A stretch of DNA of 27,062 nt from Polyrhizophydium stewartii (lineage: Eukaryota > Chytridiomycota > Chytridiomycetes > Rhizophydiales): positions 1 to 27,062 of the forward strand of contig JADGIZ010000096.1 in assembly GCA_027604665.1 (NCBI GenBank). Reading direction: 5' to 3'. The position numbers were made by a program, and so were the translations under genes. This document shows positions 21,069-27,062 of this stretch, piece by piece. The stretch's first letter is position 1; each line of letters opens with the position of its first letter. Under the pieces are notes generated by a model. It saw nothing but the letters and a program-made list of their open reading frames with translations. It was not told where the DNA came from and did no database searches.

Positions 21069-23777
21069 TCACTTTGGCTGCTGCTTTCCAAGCGCAAATC
21101 TTTCGAGCGACCTGTCCAGCGGGCCTTCAAGGTTGTTGTCGTCGATGATCCTGCACAAAAGTGCTCATTCGTCAGCCGCAGGCCATCTCTAGTCGATAGA
21201 GCGACTCCCAGCGCACGCACAGTTCGGTCAGCTCGGCCAGCCCACCGAGCGAGTCCGGCACCTTGCCGCTGAGCTTGTTGCCAGCAACGTTGCTGCCCGT
21301 GACGGCGTCATCAGCATGCCTGCCGGCTCACACACGACAGTGCATCTCAACCCACATGGACTTGAGGTTCATGCAGTCACCGAGCTCGGCAGGAATGCTT
21401 TCCGTGAGCTGGTTGTTGGAAAAGTTGCTTCAAAGCGCCGCAAAGCGACCGTTAACATTCGACGACAGAGATCGGTCATCAGACACGTGCCAGGACAGCC
21501 ATCAGGGCATCTCACATAATCTCGATCGACTCGAGCCTGCCCATCTCGGACGGAATAAATCCATACAGATTGTTGTTGCTCAGATTCCTGGATTGTCCAA
21601 AAGGGCCGATCAGTCAGCAAAGCCGTGCTCCAGATGCTCCAAAGAGCACCGCAGCACTCACAGTTCCTTGAGCTCGGCGAGCTTCGACAGATGCCAAGGG
21701 ATCGGGCTGCATAGCTCGTTGTTGGCGAGCGAGCTGACGGGCCAGGCAGCGTCAGCGAGACGGCCGATTGCCACCGGATCCTCGAAACGCAATCGACATA
21801 CATTTTGGTCAGCCTCGTCAGTTTGCCGATTCCAATCGGAATCAGGCCCTTGAGCAAGTTGTTGTTGAGCGGCCTGCAGCCGCGCAGTCAGCTTCCACAG
21901 CATGCTTGGCAGCCATCAAACGCCGGCAAGACACGCACAGTTCCGTGAGTTGCGTGAGCTTGGAGATGGTTCGCGGAATAGGCCCAATCAGACGGTTATG
22001 GTGCAGCTCGCTGGGCACTCGCGGCGTCAGCACGACAACTTGAAGTCCGCGAGCAAGGCACATGCAGCACCAAAGCCTCACAGGCGGCGAAGGCTCTTGA
22101 GTTTACCGATGGTGCGCGGGATCAGTCCGCGCATCTTGTTGTGCGAAAAGTCCCTGCACAAACAAAACGCACGCAGTCTGTCAGCCCCATAACCGAGACA
22201 CGTAATCCAACCACACAAGGGCAACGCACAAGACTTCTAGACTAGAGAGCTTGCCAATCGAAGGTGGGATAAAGCCAGAGATACCGTTGCCGCACAGGAT
22301 CCTGCCAACAGAGCCGAAAGCGTCAGTCCAGCTTGCCGCATCACCTTTCGCGCACCGCTTGCGCCAAAAGCCTGCCCGGTCGCACATTTCTTTCAACCGA
22401 CTCATTTTGTCGATATCCTGGGGGATCGGCCCATCCAACTTGTTATGCGACAGATCGCTGTGCCGCATGAGTTGGCAGGTCAGCTTCGCGGAAGCAATCG
22501 CAGCAGCCCGCACGCCGCCCGCAACCCACAGAATCTCCAATCCGCTCATATCAGTGATTTGCGTTGGAATCAGGCCGACGATGGCAGTGCGTGAAAGGTT
22601 TCTGCGGTACTCGATGCGTCAGCGCATGGCAAGCGCACTTTCTGCCTGCCGCCACGCACAGCGTCTTGAGTTTATCCAATCCCGTGAGCGGGGTCGGGAA
22701 GAACCCGCCAAACTCGTTGCGCGAAAGGTCGCTGCATGAAGAAATGTCAGTCGCCTCGAATCACTTCCATGTGCCAGCAGCCAGGCACAGCTCACAGGAG
22801 TTGGAGCGAGCTCAGCTTGCCAAACTCGTGCGGGATGCGGTCGCTGAGCTTGTTGCCGCCCATGCGCCTGCGCGGTTGTTTTTGTCAGCGCGCAAGGCCT
22901 CGGCATACTGTACGATGCGAGAGACAAGGCTCGTACACTTCAAGCAACTCGGTGCAGTTGCCGACGTGCAGCGGAATCGGGCCGGTGAGCTCGTTGTCAT
23001 TCAGCTCGCTGCATCCGAGAGCGACGCTGGTTAGCGCCGACAGACGTAACAAACGAACTGACCAAGAAGCCGACGCTAGACTCACAGCACACGCAGCTTC
23101 TTGATCTTGAATATGTCGTGAGGGATGCTACCAGCAAGCTTGTTATTGCCAAGCCGCCTAAAAAAACACGTAAGCACGCCGCACACGATCAGCCGAGCCA
23201 CTAGCGAACATGCGCGCTTACAGGCTCAAAAGGTGGTTGATGTTGCCCAGTTGCACGGGGATGTGGCCCGAGAGTGCATTATCATGAAGCCAGCTGCACA
23301 TTCTCTCGCGTCAGCATTCACAAGCGCGAGTACAATGACGTGCGGCAGGCGCACATTTCGGTAACGTTCTGGAGTTTGCCCAGGTCCGATGGAATATGCC
23401 CGCCGAGCTTGTTGTTGTTCAGGTGACTGCAAGTCGCGGTTGTGTCAGCGTGCAACGCAGCCAAAGTGCGCCAGACGAGCCCGCATCAAACCCCCTCACA
23501 TGGTCTTGAGCTGCTTCAGCTTGGACAGACCGCCAGGAATGCCGCCATTGAACTCATTGTGCGACAGATCAAGGTGGACGAGGTGTGAGAGGCGGGTAAT
23601 CTCGGTCGGCACAGGCCCCTTGATGTTGCTGTGGGATAGGTTGCTGCAACAGCGTGGTCAGACGCGAAGGCAGCAGGCAGCGCCCCCCGATGCGCCAGTG
23701 TGGCTCACAGCTCGCGGATGCCCGTGATAAGACACAAGTCTCGGGGAAACGTGGGAATCGCCTGGTACGAGAGACGC
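21069..23777 (-). repeat. LRR exon array: 19 exons, 16 of exactly 72 nt, one LRR each
   Basis: In coding order the exons are 23709-23777 (69 nt), 23500-23643 (144), 23355-23426, 23222-23293, 23086-23157, 22937-23008, 22796-22867, 22660-22731, 22530-22601, 22386-22457, 22230-22301, 22082-22153, 21939-22010, 21802-21873, 21662-21733, 21516-21587, 21356-21427, 21221-21292 (72 each) and 21069-21150 (82, with stop). Every intron is 58-89 nt, phase 2, and splits the Leu/Ile/Met/Val codon that ends each repeat (CT|, AT|, GT| or TT|). Each 72-nt exon codes for one 24-residue repeat of the pattern LxLxxNxLxGxIPxxLGxLxx. Fifteen of nineteen introns carry CTGAC near the acceptor. Confidence 0.88.
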
Positions 23778-26698
23778 CTGAATGCACGGCACGATGCGTC
23801 AGCAAACACAGCAGCGACGCTATCAATCCATCCGAATGGCGTCGCGGCGAAAAAACAACAACATACAGCGCAACAATGTGCTGGTCGCCACCGGCCCACT
23901 CAATCATCCTCTTCTTGGACGGCGGCGCCGTGCCGTCTGCGCTTGTGCGCTCCGTGATGGTGAATCTGGTCCAGGTTGCGCGGTTGAACACGACGGCGCT
24001 GCACATTTGGGGCAGCGCTCGGAAGAGTGTCTCGACGTCCTTGGAGGCGGGCGGCAAGCCGGACAAGTCCGGGGTCGAGACCACAGCGGCTGGCGCCTGT
24101 GCAGCGGCGGCCGGCTTTGTTTTCTGCAGAGGCTCTGCCGGTGCGGCATTCGTGACCTGCGGTGGCCTGGCGGCCGCTGTCTTGGGGTGGGTGGGCGAAG
24201 AGGGCCGACTGGTCGGCGTTGAATGGGCTGCACGGGACGACGAGGCCGTTGCCGCAGCAGAGGAAGGTCTTGAAGGAGACGCAGCTGCAGAGGTGGAAGC
24301 AGATGCACGGCCAGGCGCAGGAGTCGGAGCAAGCGCAGGCGTAGACGTGCGGGCCGGCGATGGGGTCGGGGCCGGCGTAGGCGTCGGGGCAGGCGCCGAA
24401 GTCGTAGTAGTTGCAGGCAGACGTGTAGCTGCAGGCGCCGGAGCAGGTACTGGCGACGATATAGGCGCTGGCGCTGGTGCAGGTGCAGGTGCAGACTTTG
24501 GAGCGGCGGTGGGGGCACGCGCTGGCGCAGGAGTCGGCGCAGGCGCAGGAGTTGGCGCTGGCGCCGGCGTCGCTGCCGGCGACGCAGCTTTCGCAAGGCT
24601 CCGCGGCTCCGCGGCCAGCATCTTGGCGGGCAGCGGCGACGCAGATGCGAGAGCAGGATCAGTTCGAAAATCAACAAGATGCATGGCGTCAACACGCAGC
24701 CGATCAACATCAGGCATCGACCGAGAAATGAACACACCTGTGCGCTGCCGCCGCTGCTGACCCGAAGATCAGGGTCCTTGCTGGTGTCTTCCGACTCGGA
24801 GCTTCCGACAGCATCGGCCTCCGAGCCAGTGGGCAATATCACACTCGTGGAGTTCAGTAAAGCGCGCGCTCTCTGCTCGGTCTGATCCGGGAGGGTGACC
24901 TCAAGCACCGGGGCAGACGACTGCGACGTGCTCCGCAGCAAGCCGCACAAGGTCGAAAAACTGGGCCGGTCCGTGGGCTTTGTCTTGAGGCACTCGCAGA
25001 GCATCCAGTGGAGTAGCGCGGGGATCGGGCGCGGAAGCGTCGGCATGGTCCCGCTGCGAACGGCCTTGCGGATGGCTTCAGGCGATATCTCCGTGTCGTA
25101 CGCCTGGTGGCCAGTGATCACAAAGTAGGCCAACATTCCAAACGCAAAGGCGTCGCTGCTCTGGCTGGGCTTGGCGTTGGCGCGGTACAGCTCGGGCGCG
25201 CGCCAGCGGAACTCGTCTTCGCGCTCCTTGATGGCTGACGCGGAAATGCTCTTGATGCATGCCAGGGCAATATCGCTGATCACGACGCCGCCCATCTCAT
25301 CTGGAACAAGGACGAGCGCGTCAGCCAAAATTAATGGCCGATACGGCGGCAGTACCGCTGTGCGACTCACTGATGAACACGTTACTTGGAGAGATGCCGC
25401 CATGTATGCTGTCAGACCCCACGGCGTGGATCTGGGCCACGGCGTCCGCGATCTCGGTGAGGATCCAGATGCGAGCCGGAAGCGGCAGGTCCGGATTATC
25501 TTTCATAAACCGCCAGAGATTGGTCGACATGAGCGGCAGCACGAGCATCGGCTTGTCGGCATTCAAAAACTTGGCCTCAACACGCATAAACTTTTGGTCG
25601 TGAAAGCGCTGCCACAAGTCGATACAGGCCTCGAGCTCGGCGAGCGCAGCGTCCGAGTGGACGCCTTCGATCAGCTTGACGGCGACGTCCTTGCTTCTCC
25701 AGCGGCCGCGGAAGACGCTGCCGATGCAGCCACGGCCAATCTCGAGGCTGCTGACGCCGACCTGGATCTGGCAGAGCAGCTCGCTCGCGCCGGGCCGTGG
25801 GTTGCGGCCCGAGCGCGCTACGGCGTCGGCCACGCTGGCGTCCAGCATGTGCTGCAGCCGGTGCGCCATCGCGGCGTCGGGGATAGCATCGGCTGCGGGT
25901 CTGGTTCTGACGAACGCGGCCGACTCGACAAGCCTGGATTGCGCCGACGAGCGTCAGCCCGGCATCGCGCGGCATCGCGGTCCACGCGGGTCAGCAGGTG
26001 CACACCGAGATGTCCAAGGGAACTTTCCGTTTCTGCTGGCGGCCATATGCACGCTGATGCGAGTCGCCATGTTGTTGATATCGGCTTGCTCGAGGGCGGC
26101 CGCCGAGTCGCTGTTGAGAACGGTCGGAAGGCCGAGAACCTTGTCGGAGTGCATTCGGACATGTCGCCAGCTGGCGGGTCAGCCGCGGCGGACCCGGACA
26201 GCCGGCTGGCGTCACTGGCCAGCCAGGCAGACGGCGCCGCGGTCAGCGACAGCCGGGCGGCCGCACCTTCATGGCCGTGTTGAGCGGGTCGACATATCGC
26301 ATGACGAGGCCGGCGAGCCCCCGCAAGAGGAGTACCTGCACGGCAAAGTCGAGCTGGGTGAGCGCCTCGAGCATAAGCTCGAGGTCGGCGAGATGGCCGC
26401 GCAGGAACGAGCGTGCTTTCTCGTTGGCAGCAAGGTACTTGACGGCCAGGGGGTGGTACTGGGTTCCTCCCGTCGCCGTCGCCCCCGGCCGCGAGACGCT
26501 CTCGACCGAGCGTGCAAAGGCGACGGCCTTGGCGAGCAGGCCGCTCCAGCCGAGGCGCGACTCGAGCTCGGGCAGGTTCGACGGCAGGTCGGGCCGTGAT
26601 ACGGGCTGCTGCGGCTGCTGCGGCTGCTGCGGCTGCTGCTGCTTCGGCAGCAGCAACGGCAACGGATCCGGTGGCGACTTGTGCGAGGCGTCGGGCAT
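21069..26698 (-). CDS. TKL-like pseudokinase - Ala/Pro linker - plant-type LRR protein, 24 exons
   Basis: A predicted 1,297-aa protein. Five 5' exons are 26267-26698, 26006-26139, 25371-25933, 24738-25300 and 23867-24621; nineteen LRR exons follow. Residues 1-250 are a Gln/Pro-rich start and a helix-rich region I do not recognise. Residues about 250-510 are a protein-kinase fold of TKL flavour: glycine loop GRGCIGSV (255-262), VAVK lysine 275, WRAPEL (409-414) and TDRPSF. The catalytic loop reads HGGISPSN (366-373), with Gly for the catalytic Asp, and the DFG triplet reads DIA (386-388), so a pseudokinase is predicted. An Ala/Pro/Thr-rich linker leads to an LRRNT-like cap (RMIEWAGGDQHIVAL) and about 20 LRRs of the LxGxIP class. 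I see no convincing signal peptide or TM segment in the spliced form, so it is probably intracellular. A role in ligand sensing or scaffolding is inferred. The start at 26698 is preferred; 26818 is possible. The second intron boundary (acceptor GACAAG at 26140) is the least certain. Confidence 0.85.
24290..24600 (-). repeat. Degenerate minisatellite coding the Ala/Pro/Thr linker
   Basis: GC-rich units of 6-12 bp built on GCAGGC/GGAGCA-type words recur on the plus strand. On the coding strand they read as alternating Ala-Pro with Thr and Ser (TPAPAPTPAPAPTPAPA and relatives). Copies are diverged. The product is an extended spacer between the pseudokinase and LRR modules. Confidence 0.7.
24622..24737 (-). 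other. Intron between pseudokinase and linker exons
   Basis: 116 bp, phase 0, with donor GTGTGT after GCACAG, a TTGAC branch-like site and acceptor CCGCCAAG. No earlier AG occurs after the branch. The intron is open in the frame of the preceding exon and would code for a strongly hydrophobic stretch followed by Arg residues if retained. Confidence 0.7.
26604..26639 (-). repeat. 9-bp tandem repeat coding Pro-Gln-Gln
   Basis: Four copies of GGCTGCTGC on the plus strand, followed by further CTG triplets, code for repeated Q-Q-P near the N-terminus of the pseudokinase-LRR protein. The tract is probably length-variable. Confidence 0.85.
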
Positions 26699-27062
26699 GA
26701 GGCTGACTTTGGGGGAAAATCGAAACTGCGCCTTCTCGCTGCACCACCGCACGCCTCGGGTCTGGAGCCGACCACTGACACACACACACACAAGGGCCAA
26801 TCGTCCAAGCAGGCGCACGGCGGCGCAAAGAAAGCGTCTTATTGGCTCGCCGAGCAGGGATCAACGTCAGGATTGAGTGTGCGGGGAGAGGGGAGATTCA
26901 AGTCGGATCATGAAGAACAAAAACAAAACGGTGTCAGGGGATGGGTGGGGTGACGGTGCCAGGGTCATGGTGTTGGTCACGATGGTGGTGGTGCTGCTGA
27001 TGGTGGGGGTTGAGATTTTAGAGGACGGAAAGGCGCAAGCAAGCAAGGAGAGAGCGGCAAAC
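26699..27062. promoter_or_regulatory. 5' flank of the pseudokinase-LRR gene
   Basis: No other gene is supported in these 364 bp. They hold a (CA)7 microsatellite at 26779-26792, a reverse CCAAT box (ATTGG at 26841-26845, about 145 bp upstream of the chosen ATG) and purine-rich or GGT/GTG-rich sequence to the window end. The frame is open upstream to an alternative ATG at 26818. Confidence 0.5.

Noticed and set aside
21221..23643. Regular repeats spaced about 140 bp that look CRISPR- or satellite-like
   Set aside because: The repeated units are 72-nt LRR exons with diverged DNA, and the spacers are splice-competent introns. The organism is a eukaryote.
23904..24737. Extension of the kinase reading frame through the next intron into an Arg/Leu-rich tail
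   Set aside because: After the intron the frame is a shadow of the Ala/Pro linker. The normal splice restores the linker and LRR frame, so it is kept only as a possible retained-intron isoform.
1..27062. tRNA or rRNA genes, transposons, viral genes or toxin genes
   Set aside because: Reading both strands by eye I saw no convincing tRNA arms, rRNA blocks, transposase or reverse-transcriptase motifs, or terminal repeats. A dedicated scan could still find a small RNA gene.

Overview
The window is nuclear DNA of an intron-dense, GC-rich eukaryote. The gene set (Doa10/MARCH6, Utp14, Cdc6, Rai1/DXO, an SLC44-type transporter), the short introns and the CTGAC branch motifs fit a fungus. The plant-type LRR protein and the CTL-type transporter make an early-diverging zoosporic (chytrid-like) fungus my best guess. 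That placement is inference; I cannot name a species.

Layout. (1) 81-7483, plus: 5'-truncated Doa10/SSM4/MARCH6, the ER membrane RING-variant E3 ubiquitin ligase, with eight visible exons and an enormous disordered insert. (2) 7629-11279, minus: UTP14 of the small-subunit processome, convergent with Doa10; its single intron holds homopolymers and a 10-N assembly gap. (3) 11474-14079, minus: a SAM methyltransferase fused to a D-Ala-D-Ala-ligase-like ATP-grasp enzyme, product unknown. (4) 14080-14692: a divergent intergenic region, probably a two-way promoter. (5) 14693-16909, plus: SLC44/choline-transporter-like protein. (6) 17056-19123, minus: the replication-licensing ATPase CDC6. (7) 19225-20816, minus: RAI1/DXO decapping nuclease in six exons, with all main catalytic motifs. 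(8) 21069-26698, minus: a 24-exon gene for an unassigned N-terminal region, a TKL-like predicted pseudokinase, an Ala/Pro/Thr-rich linker and about 20 plant-type LRRs. (9) 26699-27062: its 5' flank, with a CA repeat, a CCAAT box and no other gene seen.

Most genes are housekeeping genes for ER protein quality control, ribosome biogenesis, replication licensing and RNA 5'-end quality control. They show no operon-like logic. UTP14/MT-ATP-grasp and CDC6/RAI1/LRR form same-strand tandem blocks with short gaps.

Two loci deserve attention. One is the pseudokinase-LRR gene, whose LRR domain is built from sixteen consecutive exons of exactly 72 nt, each one repeat, all split by phase-2 introns in the same hydrophobic codon. 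The other is the methyltransferase-ATP-grasp fusion.

Exon boundaries were placed by eye from splice motifs, reading-frame phase and recalled family motifs. For every gene the exon lengths sum to a whole number of codons. No transcript data were available.
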